In this document: positions 54,149 through 62,813 of the stretch, in pieces | Numbering within the stretch: position 1 is the first letter of the stretch | Layout of the letters: each line of letters opens with the position of its first letter | Source of the DNA: Thermaerobacter marianensis DSM 12885 | Lineage (GTDB): Bacteria > Bacillota > Sulfobacillia > Thermaerobacterales > Thermaerobacteraceae | Direction of reading: 5' to 3' | NCBI RefSeq assembly: GCF_000184705.1 | Contig: NC_014831.1 | Span: 1,054,001-1,118,000 of the forward strand | Length of the DNA: 64,000 nucleotides | Notes under the pieces: generated by a model | The model's input: only the letters and a program-made list of their open reading frames with translations | What the model was told of the DNA's origin: nothing | The model's database searches: none | Translations under genes and position numbers: made by a program

Positions 54149-55318
54149 ATGGTGCAGCCGGCACGGCGGCTGGAGCGCATCCCGCCGTATCTCTTCGCCG
54201 AGCTCGACCGGATGCAGGCCGAGGCGGCGGCCCGCGGCGTCGACGTCATCAGCCTGGGCATCGGCGACCCGGACCAGCCCACGCCGCCCCACATCGTGGA
54301 AGCGCTGCAGAAGGCGGCGGCGGACCCGGCCAACCACCCCTACCCCAGCTACGCCGGCTCCCGGCGCTTCCGGGAGACCGTGGCCCGCTGGTTCCACGGG
54401 CGGTTCGGGGTGGAGCTGGACCCCGATGGGGAGGTGCTGGCCCTCATCGGCTCCAAGGAAGGCCTGGCCCACGTGATCTGGGCCTACGTGGACCCCGGCG
54501 ACGTGGTGCTGGTGCCCGACCCGGGCTACCCCGTCTACAAAGCCCACACCCTCCTGGCCGGCGGCGAACCCTACGTGCTGCCCCTGGAGGAAGAACGCGG
54601 CTGGCTGCCCGACCTGGACCGGGTACCTGCCGACGTGGCACGCCGGGCCAAGCTGCTCTTCCTCAACTACCCCAACAACCCGACGGGGGCCGTGGCGGAA
54701 CGGGACTTCTACCGCCGGGTGGTGGAGTTCGCCCGCACCTACGACGTGCTGGTGATCCAGGACGCGGCTTACAGCGAGGTGGGCGAGCCCGGCTACCGCG
54801 CCCCCAGCATCCTCGAGGTGGAGGGCGGCCGCGACGTGGCCCTGGAGTTCCACAGCCTGTCCAAGCCCTACAACATGACGGGCTGGCGCATCGGCTTCGC
54901 CGTGGGCCGGGCCGACCTGCTCCGCCCCCTGGCCACCCTGAAGACCAACACCGACTCGGGGCAGTTCACCGCCATCCAGGAGGCGGCCATCGCCGCCCTG
55001 CAGCAGACCCCCGAGGCCTGGTTCCGGCGCCTGGCGGAGCTGTACGAGCGGCGCCGCAAGCTGGTGCTGGACACGCTGGCGGCGGTGGGGATCGCCGCCG
55101 CCCGGCCCAAGGCCACCTTCTACATCTGGGCCCGGGTGCCGGAGCGGTTCGCCAGCGACGGCGACTTCGCCGCCTTCCTGCTGCGGGAAGCGGGGGTCGT
55201 GGTCTCCCCGGGTTCGGCCTACGGCGACCACGGAGCGGGCTACTTCCGCATCTCCCTGACGGTGCCCGACGACCGCCTGGCCGAGGCCATGGAGCGGCTG
55301 CGGCGGGTGCTGGCCTAA
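54149..55318 (+). CDS. dapL: LL-diaminopimelate aminotransferase
   Basis: 389 residues of fold-type I PLP aminotransferases. DapL converts tetrahydrodipicolinate directly to LL-diaminopimelate, bypassing the succinylase and acetylase routes. The start RRLERIPPYLFAELDRMQAE and GIGDPDQPTPPHIVEAL are characteristic. The PLP lysine is in LEFHSLSKPYNMTGWRIGFA; the substrate segment is LFLNYPNNPTGAVAE and the C-terminal Arg is in GYFRISLTVPDDRL. Position beside dapF supports DapL over a general aminotransferase. ATG 54149 follows CAGGAGGTGGAGG. Confidence 0.93.
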   Translation: MVQPARRLERIPPYLFAELDRMQAEAAARGVDVISLGIGDPDQPTPPHIVEALQKAAADPANHPYPSYAGSRRFRETVARWFHGRFGVELDPDGEVLALIGSKEGLAHVIWAYVDPGDVVLVPDPGYPVYKAHTLLAGGEPYVLPLEEERGWLPDLDRVPADVARRAKLLFLNYPNNPTGAVAERDFYRRVVEFARTYDVLVIQDAAYSEVGEPGYRAPSILEVEGGRDVALEFHSLSKPYNMTGWRIGFAVGRADLLRPLATLKTNTDSGQFTAIQEAAIAALQQTPEAWFRRLAELYERRRKLVLDTLAAVGIAAARPKATFYIWARVPERFASDGDFAAFLLREAGVVVSPGSAYGDHGAGYFRISLTVPDDRLAEAMERLRRVLA

Positions 55319-55393
55319 GCCGCGGCGGGCGCGGGGTGCCGCGGCATACGGCACCCCTTGAGCCGTGGGGCGCGAGAGAGGACGGGATGGCGG

Positions 55394-56293
55394 ATGAACC
55401 CGTCGCCGCTGCCCGGCGCCGGTGGCGGCAGCGCCGGTCCGGAGTGGCCGGCGGTGACCGGGGCGCCGGGCCTGCCGCCGCGGCCCGCCCGGCGGGTGCA
55501 GGTGGAGGCGTGGCTTGCCACGGGGCGCCTCAAGGCCACCTGGGAGGGCACGCTGATCGAGGGCCCCGGGTGGTGGTGCGTGGCGGCCGAGTGGTCCCGC
55601 GGGCCCGTGGCGGCGGGACCCCTGACCTTCGAGCCCGGCGACCGCCTGCTGGAGGTGTACTGGGCCGACCGCTGGTACAACGTGTTCCGGGTGGCCCGGC
55701 CGGGGCCCCCGGGCGGTGCGGGGCGGCCCGCGCCGGAGGGGACCGGCCGGGGCGGGAAGGGACGGGCCGGCGATGAACGGTGGGGCGGCGGGTGGGGCGG
55801 CGCCGGGTGGGCCGGAGAGCTCAAGGGCTACTACGTGAATCTCTCCACCCCGGCGCGGCTGGTGGAACCGGCCGCCGGCGGGGCCGGGCAGCCCGGCGGC
55901 CCGCCCGCCCCGCCCGGGCTCCGGCTGGTGTACGTCGACGGCGTGCTGGATGCCGTCATCGGGCCCGACGGCCGCTGGCAGTGGGTGGACCGGGACGAGT
56001 TCCGGCAGCTGGTGCGGGCGGCCGGCCGGTCCCGGTGGGCCCACCCGGCCGGGGCCAAGGCCGCCGCAGCCGGCGGGCCGGAGCCGGCGGGCCGCCGCGG
56101 GACCGGTTCATCCGGCGGTGGCGATCCCGCCGCCGGGATGCGCGGCGGGGCGGAAGGCCTGCCCGACGCCCCGGCCTGGGTCGAGGCCGCCCGCCGGCTG
56201 GCCGCCGCCCTGGCCCGGGGCGCCGGCGCGTTCGTCGCCGGCCTGGTGCCGTGGGACCAGCTGGAGCGGCGGGTCCGGGCAAGCAGGCCGTAA
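55394..56293 (+). CDS. DUF402-domain protein
   Basis: 299 residues. The DUF402 fold is visible in KGYYVNLSTPARLV and LRLVYVDGVLDAVIGPDG, then RWQWVDRDEFRQLVRAAG, split by a Pro/Gly-rich insert (about residues 110-145). Characterised DUF402 proteins are nucleoside di- or triphosphate phosphatases or RNA-binding FAU-1-type proteins; here the acidic D-G-V-L-D and D-R-D-E-F residues that would bind metal are present. The C-terminal part (about 205-299) is disordered with a last amphipathic helix. ATG 55394 is uncertain. It lies between dapL and yicC. Confidence 0.75.
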   Translation: MNPSPLPGAGGGSAGPEWPAVTGAPGLPPRPARRVQVEAWLATGRLKATWEGTLIEGPGWWCVAAEWSRGPVAAGPLTFEPGDRLLEVYWADRWYNVFRVARPGPPGGAGRPAPEGTGRGGKGRAGDERWGGGWGGAGWAGELKGYYVNLSTPARLVEPAAGGAGQPGGPPAPPGLRLVYVDGVLDAVIGPDGRWQWVDRDEFRQLVRAAGRSRWAHPAGAKAAAAGGPEPAGRRGTGSSGGGDPAAGMRGGAEGLPDAPAWVEAARRLAAALARGAGAFVAGLVPWDQLERRVRASRP

Positions 56294-56311
56294 CCGACCG
56301 TAGCGGGGAGG

Positions 56312-57193
56312 ATGGGCGTGGTCCGCAGCATGACGGGGTTCGGGCGCGCCGGCGCCCAGTCGGGCCGGTACCGGGTGGCGGTGGAGGTCCGCACCGTCAA
56401 CCACCGCTTCCTCGACGTGACCGTTCGCCTGGCACGGGAGTTTGCCGCCGTCGAGGACCGAATCCGGCGCCTGGTGGCGCAGCATATCGAGCGCGGGCGT
56501 GTCGACGTATCCGTTCGCGTGGATCGTCTGACATCGGCCGTCAGGGCCGTTCACGTTGACACAGAGCTGGCCCACGCGTATTATGAGGCGTTGAAAGAAT
56601 TGCGCCGGTCCCTGCGGCTGCCGGGCAGCATCGACGTCGACATGCTGCTCGATCTTCCCGACATCCTGCGGGTGGAACAGGCCGAGGATGACCTGGACGC
56701 GTTGTGGGCGCTGCTGGAACCCGCCCTGGCCGACGCCCTGGGGCAGGTGGTCGCCATGCGGGAGGCGGAAGGGGCGGCGCTGGCCCGGGACCTGGAAGAA
56801 CGGGCCGTGCAGGTGGAGCGCCAGGTGGAGGCCATCGCCGGCCGGGCGCCCGAGGTGGTGCAGGCCTACCAGCGCCGGCTGGAGGGACGGCTCGAGGAAT
56901 GGGGACTGGCGGCCGTCGACCCCCAGCGGCTGGCGGTCGAGGTGGCGCTGATGGCCGAGCGCAGCGACATCAGCGAGGAGTGCGTCCGCCTGCGCAGCCA
57001 CTGCCGCCAGTTCCGCCAGCTCCTGGCCCGGGGCGGCGCCGTGGGGCGGCGGCTGGACTTCCTCCTGCAGGAGATGCACCGCGAGATCACCACCATCGGT
57101 TCCAAGGCGGGCGATCTGGCGATCGCGGGCCTGGTGGTCGAGGTCAAGGCGGAACTCGAGAAGATGAGGGAGCAGGTACAGAACGTGGAGTAG
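56312..57193 (+). CDS. YicC-family endoribonuclease
   Basis: 293 residues, standard length. It opens [20 protein letters not shown], then [20 protein letters not shown], and closes with [20 protein letters not shown], then [19 protein letters not shown], both diagnostic for YicC/YloC. The family are metal-dependent endoribonucleases acting on small RNAs or mRNAs. It is first in the yicC-remA-gmk-rpoZ-coaBC-priA-def-fmt block, the same order as yloC onward in Bacillus. ATG 56312 follows GGGGAGG. Confidence 0.94.
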   Translation: MGVVRSMTGFGRAGAQSGRYRVAVEVRTVNHRFLDVTVRLAREFAAVEDRIRRLVAQHIERGRVDVSVRVDRLTSAVRAVHVDTELAHAYYEALKELRRSLRLPGSIDVDMLLDLPDILRVEQAEDDLDALWALLEPALADALGQVVAMREAEGAALARDLEERAVQVERQVEAIAGRAPEVVQAYQRRLEGRLEEWGLAAVDPQRLAVEVALMAERSDISEECVRLRSHCRQFRQLLARGGAVGRRLDFLLQEMHREITTIGSKAGDLAIAGLVVEVKAELEKMREQVQNVE

Positions 57194-57248
57194 GGCCGGC
57201 GGCGGCGTGTCGAGGCCCTCGGACCGGAAGGGAAGGGACGGTTCGTCC

Positions 57249-57503
57249 ATGGACATCAAGCTGGTCAACATCGGTTTCGGCAACATCGTCTCGGCCCACC
57301 GCATCGTGGCCATCGTCAGCCCCGAATCGGCTCCCATCAAGCGCATGGTCAGCGAGGCGCGGGACGACGGCCGGCTCATCGACGCCACCTACGGGCGGCG
57401 GACCCGGGCGGTGATCATCGCCGACAGCAACCACATCATCCTGTCGGCGGTGCAGCCGGAAACGGTGGCCCACCGGCTGCTCAGCGCCCGCGAGGGCGAG
57501 TGA
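57249..57503 (+). CDS. remA: RemA (DUF370) DNA-binding regulator
   Basis: 84 residues. The sequence [20 protein letters not shown], then [20 protein letters not shown] and [20 protein letters not shown], is highly typical. In Bacillus RemA activates matrix and osmoprotection genes and forms DNA-wrapping rings. The ATG is directly preceded by GGTTCGTCC (57240-57248), one of the dispersed 9-mers, and the ribosome site GAAGGGAAGGGA is slightly further away than usual. gmk begins 8 bp after its stop, or overlaps it if GTG 57500 is used. Confidence 0.95.
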   Translation: MDIKLVNIGFGNIVSAHRIVAIVSPESAPIKRMVSEARDDGRLIDATYGRRTRAVIIADSNHIILSAVQPETVAHRLLSAREGE

Positions 57504-57511
57504 GGGTGCCT

Positions 57512-58189
57512 ATGGATGCCGGTCAACCCGAGACCTCCCGGAACGGGACCCGCCCCGTCGCCCGGGATCCCTGGCCGGGCCTGATGGTCGTGCTGTCGGC
57601 GCCGTCGGGCGCGGGCAAGGGCACCATCCGGCAACGCCTGCAGCAGCGGCTGCCGGGTCTGGTCTACGCCGTGTCCGTCACCACCCGCCCGCGCCGGCCC
57701 CACGAGGTGGACGGGGTCGACTACCACTTCGTCACGGTGGAGGAGTTCCAGCGGCGGGTGGAGGCAGGGGAGCTGGTGGAGTGGGCCCGGGTGTACGGCA
57801 ACTACTACGGCACGCCCCGGGAACCCATGGAGAGCTGGCTCCGGGAAGGGCGCGACGTGATCTGCGAGAAGGACGTGCAGGGTGCCCTCAAGCTGATGGA
57901 CGTCTACCCGGAGGCGGTCTACATATTCGCCATGCCGCCCTCGCTGGCGGAACTGAAGCGCCGGCTGGAGCAGCGGGGTACCGAGTCCGCCGAGGCGCGC
58001 CGCCAGCGGCTGGCCAGCGCCGACTTCGAAATGGCTTGCGTCGACCGGTATGATTACGTGGTGGTGAACGACGACCCGGACCGGGCCGCCGACGACATCG
58101 TGGCCATCATCCGGGCCGAGAAGCTGCGGGTGCACCACCGCCGCCACCTGGTGGAGCAGGTGCGGGCGGGGGGCCGCATCGGCGGCTGA
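57512..58189 (+). CDS. gmk: Guanylate kinase
   Basis: 225 residues. It phosphorylates GMP to GDP. The P-loop is LSAPSGAGKGTIRQRL. GMP-binding elements are VSVTTRPRRPHEVDGVDYHF and VYGNYYGTPREPMESW. The lid and later parts include DVQGALKLMDVYPEAVYIF and LKRRLEQRGTESAEARRQRL. A short disordered lead precedes the P-loop. ATG 57512 is chosen; GTG 57500 overlaps the remA stop and would add four residues. The order remA-gmk-rpoZ is the Bacillus order. Confidence 0.96.
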   Translation: MDAGQPETSRNGTRPVARDPWPGLMVVLSAPSGAGKGTIRQRLQQRLPGLVYAVSVTTRPRRPHEVDGVDYHFVTVEEFQRRVEAGELVEWARVYGNYYGTPREPMESWLREGRDVICEKDVQGALKLMDVYPEAVYIFAMPPSLAELKRRLEQRGTESAEARRQRLASADFEMACVDRYDYVVVNDDPDRAADDIVAIIRAEKLRVHHRRHLVEQVRAGGRIGG

Positions 58190-58232
58190 AGGCCCGCGGG
58201 GGCCAGGGACATGGGCCGCGGGAGCGGGCCGC

Positions 58233-58248
58233 GTTCGTCCGGACGAAC
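58233..58248. repeat. Palindromic pair of the dispersed GGTTCGTCC/GGACGAACC element
   Basis: GTTCGTCCGGACGAAC is a perfect 16-bp palindrome in the gmk-rpoZ gap, formed by two head-to-head copies of the dispersed 9-mer, the left one truncated by a base. It is the only palindromic arrangement seen; all other copies are single. Confidence 0.6.
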
Positions 58249-58304
58249 CGGCCCGCCGCGGCGGGCTCGGTCCGGAGCCGGGAGAGGCAAAGGGGGACGA
58301 GGGG

Positions 58305-58535
58305 ATGGAGCGCCAGAGGCGGGGCGAGGCGCCGCGGGTCACCCTGGACGAGCTGCTGAGCAAGGTGGACAGCAAGTACACCCTGGTGGTGCTGGCCGCC
58401 CGGCGGGCCCGGCAGCTGGTGGACGGCGCCGAGCCCGTCATCGACCCGCAAGCGGCCAAGCCGGTGACCGTGGCCCTGGAAGAGCTGGCGGCGGGCAAGC
58501 TCTCCTACGTGCCCGGCAAGGCGGGCATCAAGTGA
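58305..58535 (+). CDS. rpoZ: RNA polymerase omega subunit
   Basis: 76 residues. The omega subunit helps assemble the beta-prime subunit. The core reads VTLDELLSKVDSKYTLVVLA and ARRARQLVDGAEPVID, followed by KPVTVALEELAAGKLSY, a typical Firmicutes omega. The order gmk-rpoZ-coaBC is conserved. The stop TGA (58533-58535) is one base before the coaBC ATG. Confidence 0.95.
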   Translation: MERQRRGEAPRVTLDELLSKVDSKYTLVVLAARRARQLVDGAEPVIDPQAAKPVTVALEELAAGKLSYVPGKAGIK

Positions 58536-58536
58536 C

Positions 58537-60033
58537 ATGGCGCCGGCTTCCGGGACGCCGGCATCCTCCAGCCCGCTGGCCGGCCGCACCGTGATCCTGG
58601 GGGTGTCGGGGGGCATCGCCGCCTACAAGGCGGCGGAACTGGCCCGCCGTCTGGGCGAGCGGGGGGCCCGGGTGGTGACCGTCCTCACCGCCGGGGCCGC
58701 CCGCTTCGTCACGCCCTTGACCTTTGCCGCCCTGACCCACCAGCCCGTCTACACCGCCGACGACCTGTGGACGCCCCGTAGCGGCGTGGAGCACGTCCGG
58801 CTGGCCGACCAGGCCGACCTGGTGATCCTGGCGCCGGCCACGGCCCACCTGCTGGGCCAGCTGGCCGCGGGCATGGCCGGCGACTTCCTCACCACCGTGG
58901 TGCTGGCCGTGGGGATGCGGGTGCCCGTGCTGGTGGCGCCGGCGATGAACACCCACATGTGGCGCCATCCCGCGGTCCAGGCCAACGTGGCGCGGCTGCG
59001 GGCGTGGGGATACCGGGTGATGGACCCGGATGCGGGGCCCCTGGCCGAGGGGTACGCCGGGGTGGGACGCCTGCCCGAGCCGGAGGCCATCGTGGCCCGG
59101 GCCGAGGCGCTGCTGGGCGGCCGGCGCGATCTGGAGGGCCGCACGGTGCTGGTCACCGCCGGCCCGACCCGGGAACCCCTGGATCCCGTCCGCTTCATCA
59201 GCAACCGCTCGTCGGGCAAGATGGGCTTTGCTCTGGCGGAGGCGGCCCGGGACCGGGGCGCCCGGGTGCTGCTGGTGACGGGCCCCGTCCACCTGCCCGA
59301 CCCACCCGGGGTCCAGGTGGAGCGGGTGGAGACCGCCGCCCAGATGCTGGAGGCCGTGCTGCGTTACGCCCCCCAGGCCGACGTGATCATCAAGGCCGCG
59401 GCCGTCGCCGACTTCCGGCCCGCCCACCCCGCCGAGCACAAGATCAAGAAGGGCGCCGCGGCGCCCGTGGTGGAACTGGTGCCCACCACGGACATCCTCA
59501 AGGAGCTGGGCCGCCGCAAGGCGCCGGGGCAGGTGCTGGTCGGCTTCGCCGCCGAGACCCAGGACCTCTTGGAGAACGCCCGGCGCAAGATCCGGGAGAA
59601 GAACCTGGACCTCATCGTGCTCAACGACGTCACCCAGCCCGGTGCGGGGTTCGAGGTGGACACCAACGTGGTGACCCTGGTCTACCCCGACGGGCGCCGC
59701 CAGTCCCTGCCGCCCATGTCCAAGCGCCAGGTGGCCGACGCCATCCTGGACGCCCTGCCCTGGGCCGGCGCCACGTCCGCCCAGGCGACGGAAGGCGACC
59801 CGCGCCCGGGCGGGAACGGAACGGGAGGGGGGCCCCGGGAAGGCCCGCAGGGGCCGTCCGGGGAAACGACCCGGGCGAGGGCCGGGGACGGAAGGCCGGA
59901 GGCCGCGGACCGAGCGGTGGCGGCCGCGGGGGAGGCGGGTGCGGCGCCGGCGACCCAGGCGGCGGTGCCGCCCCGGGCCGAAGACCTCCCCGCGGGAGGG
60001 GGCGGCGCCCCCCGCGGAGGCGGTGGCGCATGA
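58537..60033 (+). CDS. coaBC: Bifunctional phosphopantothenoylcysteine decarboxylase / phosphopantothenate-cysteine ligase
   Basis: 498 residues; the enzyme usually has about 400 and the last 90 here are Gly/Ala/Pro-rich. It makes 4'-phosphopantetheine for coenzyme A. The CoaC half has [20 protein letters not shown], the His-containing [20 protein letters not shown] and [16 protein letters not shown]. The CoaB half has [43 protein letters not shown] and [13 protein letters not shown] and [12 protein letters not shown] 58537 directly follows the rpoZ stop; the stop overlaps the priA ATG (ATGA at 60030-60033). Confidence 0.96.
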   Translation: MAPASGTPASSSPLAGRTVILGVSGGIAAYKAAELARRLGERGARVVTVLTAGAARFVTPLTFAALTHQPVYTADDLWTPRSGVEHVRLADQADLVILAPATAHLLGQLAAGMAGDFLTTVVLAVGMRVPVLVAPAMNTHMWRHPAVQANVARLRAWGYRVMDPDAGPLAEGYAGVGRLPEPEAIVARAEALLGGRRDLEGRTVLVTAGPTREPLDPVRFISNRSSGKMGFALAEAARDRGARVLLVTGPVHLPDPPGVQVERVETAAQMLEAVLRYAPQADVIIKAAAVADFRPAHPAEHKIKKGAAAPVVELVPTTDILKELGRRKAPGQVLVGFAAETQDLLENARRKIREKNLDLIVLNDVTQPGAGFEVDTNVVTLVYPDGRRQSLPPMSKRQVADAILDALPWAGATSAQATEGDPRPGGNGTGGGPREGPQGPSGETTRARAGDGRPEAADRAVAAAGEAGAAPATQAAVPPRAEDLPAGGGGAPRGGGGA

Positions 60034-62531
60034 CGGCGGCCGGGCAGGAACCTTCGGGTCCACAGCCTCCGCTCCGCAGCGTCCCGGCGCCCGCACCCTC
60101 CCCTTCCGGCAGCGGGGAGGAGGGTGCGGCGGGTCGCCCGCTTCTCGCCGAGGTGGTCGTGGACATCGCGGCCCCCGACGTCGACCGGGTCTTTCACTTC
60201 CTCATCCCCCCGGCACTCGAGGGCCGGCTGGAGGTCGGCCACCGGGTGATCGTGCCCTTCGGCCCCCGCCGGGTGGAGGGCACCGTGGTGGGCTTCACCG
60301 GCCGGGCCGAGGTGCCTCCCGAGCGGCTGCGGCCCGTCGCCGCCCTGCAGGACCCGGTGCCCGTCCTCACCCCCGCCCTGATCGAGCTGGCCCGCTGGAT
60401 GGAAGACCGCTACCTCTGCCTGTTCGTCCAGGCCCTGCGGGCCATGCTGCCGCCGGGGGCCCGCGGCGACCGGGTCCGCCTGGCGCCGCGGGTCTGGGTG
60501 CGCCTCACCCTGGACCCGGCCCAAGCCCGGGAGCAGGCCGCGGCCCTGGCCCGGCGGGCACCCCGCCAGGCCGCGGTCCTGGAGCGGCTGGCCGAGCTCG
60601 GTCCCCACGGTGCTGTGCCCCAGGCCACCCTGTTGCAGGCGGCAGGCGCGTCGCCCGGCGCCCTCAAGGCCCTGGCCCGCAAGGGCTGGATCGCCCTGGA
60701 GGAGCGCGAGCCCGCCCTGGAGGAACCGGCGGCGGCGGCGGAGCCGCCCGCTCCGCCGCCGCCGCTGACGCCGGAGCAGGAGGCCGTCTGGCGCCGGCTG
60801 GAGGCGGTGCTGGTCGCCGGCTCCTCCGCCGCCGGGCCTGCCGGCGGGCGGGTCCCGCCGGGCCAGCAGGGCCTGGCGGGCGAGCCGTTCCCCGCCGGCC
60901 AGGCCGCCTCGGCCGGCTCCGGCGTGGCCCCCCATGGGACCGCTGGTGGGCGCCCGCCGGCCGCGTTCCTCCTGCACGGGGTCACGGGGAGCGGCAAGAC
61001 GGAGATCTACCTGCGGGCCATCGCTGCCGTGCTGGCCCAGGGGCAGGGGGCCATCTGCCTGGTCCCCGAGATCGCCCTGACCCCCCAGACCGTGGCCCGC
61101 TTTCGCGCCCGGTTCGGCAACCGGGTGGCCGTGCTGCACAGCGCCATGACCCCGGCCCAGAGGCTGGCCACCTGGCGGGCCATCCGCGCCGGGCGCAAGC
61201 CCGTGGTGGTGGGGGCGCGCTCCGCCGTCTTCGCACCCCTGCCGAACCTGGGCCTGATCGTGGTCGACGAGGAGCACGAGACCAGCTACAAGCAGGAGGA
61301 GACGCCGCGCTACCACGCCCGCGAGGTGGCCCTGGCCCGCGCCCGGCTGGAGGGGGCGGCGGTGATCCTGGGCAGCGCCACCCCGTCGGTGGAGACCTAC
61401 CACCGGGCGCTGGAGGGGGAACTGGGGCTTCTGGAGCTGGCGCAGCGGGTGGGCCGGCGGCCCCTGCCGGAGGTGGAGATCGTCGACCTGCGGCAGGAGT
61501 TCGAGGCGGGCCACCGCAGCCTCTTCAGCCGCCGGCTGCTGGAGCTCATGCGGGAGCGGCTGGCGGCCCGGGAGCAGGTGCTGCTCTTCCTCAACCGCCG
61601 CGGCTACCACACGGTGCTGCTCTGCCGCGAGTGCGGGTTCGTCCTGCGCTGCCCCCACTGCGACGTGTCCCTGACCGTACACCAGCTGCCGTCGGGGCGG
61701 CTGGTCTGCCGGTGCCACTACTGCGACCACCGCCAGGTGCCGCCGGCCACCTGTCCCCACTGCGGCGGCGTCGCCGTGCATCCCTTCGGGCTCGGCACCC
61801 AGAAGGTGGAGGAGACGGCGCGGAAGCTGTTCCCCGGTGCCCGCATCCAGCGCATGGACGCCGACGTCACCGCTCGCCGGGGCAGCCACGAGGCGATCTA
61901 CCGGCAGTTCGCCGCGGGGCGCATCGACGTGCTGATCGGAACCCAGATGATCGCCAAGGGCTGGGACGTGCCGGGGGTCACGCTGGTGGGCGTGGTCTCC
62001 GCCGACACCGCCCTGCACATGCCCGACTTCCGCCGCCAGGAGCGGACCTTCCAGCTGCTGGAGCAGGTGGCGGGGCGGGCGGGGCGCGGCCCCCGCGCCG
62101 GCCGGGTGGTGATCCAGACCTACAGCCCCGACCACCCCTGTTTGCAGGCCGTGGCCCGTCACGACTACCGGGCTCTGTTCGACCTGGAGGTGGCCGAGCG
62201 CCGGGAGCTGGGCTTCCCGCCGTTCGGCCACCTGATCCGGGCGGTGGTGGCGGGCCCCGAGCGCCCGCCGGTGGAACGGGCCGCCACCCGGCTGGCGTTG
62301 GCGTGGCGCCAGGCGGTGGACGATGCCGGCGTCCGGGCGGGTACCGTCACCCCGGCGGCGCCGGCGCCCATCGAGCGGCTGCGGGGGCGCTGGCGGTGGC
62401 ACGTGCTGGCCCGGGCGGCCGACGGGGCGGCGCTGCGGGCGGCGACCCGGACGGCGCTGGAGCGGCTGCGGGGCGCCTGGCCGCGGGACGTGCAGGTCCA
62501 GGTGGACGTGGATCCCTATAGCATGCTGTAG
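60030..62531 (+). CDS. priA: Primosomal replication restart helicase PriA
   Basis: 833 residues. The 3'BD domain is at the N-terminus (LAEVVVDIAAPDVDRVFHFL). The Walker A motif is LLHGVTGSGKTEIYLRAI, the DEAH-like box VVDEEHETSYKQEE, and the later motif ILGSATPSVETY. Zinc-binding cysteines are CRECGFVLRCPHCDVSL and CRCHYCDHRQVPPATCPHCG. Helicase motifs V and VI include LIGTQMIAKGWDVPGVTLV and LLEQVAGRAGRGPRAGRVVI. A Gly/Pro/Ala-rich insert of about 50 residues lies just before Walker A. ATG 60030 overlaps the coaBC stop. Confidence 0.97.
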   Translation: MTAAGQEPSGPQPPLRSVPAPAPSPSGSGEEGAAGRPLLAEVVVDIAAPDVDRVFHFLIPPALEGRLEVGHRVIVPFGPRRVEGTVVGFTGRAEVPPERLRPVAALQDPVPVLTPALIELARWMEDRYLCLFVQALRAMLPPGARGDRVRLAPRVWVRLTLDPAQAREQAAALARRAPRQAAVLERLAELGPHGAVPQATLLQAAGASPGALKALARKGWIALEEREPALEEPAAAAEPPAPPPPLTPEQEAVWRRLEAVLVAGSSAAGPAGGRVPPGQQGLAGEPFPAGQAASAGSGVAPHGTAGGRPPAAFLLHGVTGSGKTEIYLRAIAAVLAQGQGAICLVPEIALTPQTVARFRARFGNRVAVLHSAMTPAQRLATWRAIRAGRKPVVVGARSAVFAPLPNLGLIVVDEEHETSYKQEETPRYHAREVALARARLEGAAVILGSATPSVETYHRALEGELGLLELAQRVGRRPLPEVEIVDLRQEFEAGHRSLFSRRLLELMRERLAAREQVLLFLNRRGYHTVLLCRECGFVLRCPHCDVSLTVHQLPSGRLVCRCHYCDHRQVPPATCPHCGGVAVHPFGLGTQKVEETARKLFPGARIQRMDADVTARRGSHEAIYRQFAAGRIDVLIGTQMIAKGWDVPGVTLVGVVSADTALHMPDFRRQERTFQLLEQVAGRAGRGPRAGRVVIQTYSPDHPCLQAVARHDYRALFDLEVAERRELGFPPFGHLIRAVVAGPERPPVERAATRLALAWRQAVDDAGVRAGTVTPAAPAPIERLRGRWRWHVLARAADGAALRAATRTALERLRGAWPRDVQVQVDVDPYSML

Positions 62532-62813
62532 TCCGGGTCACCGGGCTGCCCGGCACGCCGGCGTGGGCGGGCAGGCACGGGGCTCACCGGTGCCGCCGGG
62601 TGGCGGCGGGCCGGCGCCGGAGCGGTTCCCGCAGGGGTGCCGGACCGGCGCCGGGCGGTACCGGACCGGTGCCCGTCCGGCGCCGGGGAATGCCGGGCCG
62701 GTGCCGGGCTCCGCACGGGCCGCGGCCGGTTCGTCCGCGCCGGGGTGGGGAAGCCGCCGGGGCCGCGCGTCCGGCTCGGGACAGGTAAAATGAAAGGTGT
62801 AGGAGGGATGCCC

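Noticed and set aside
62640-62720. Repeated CCGGACCGGTGCC-like units before the deformylase gene
   Set aside because: Imperfect short GC-rich repeats with no regular period; not distinguishable from compositional bias.
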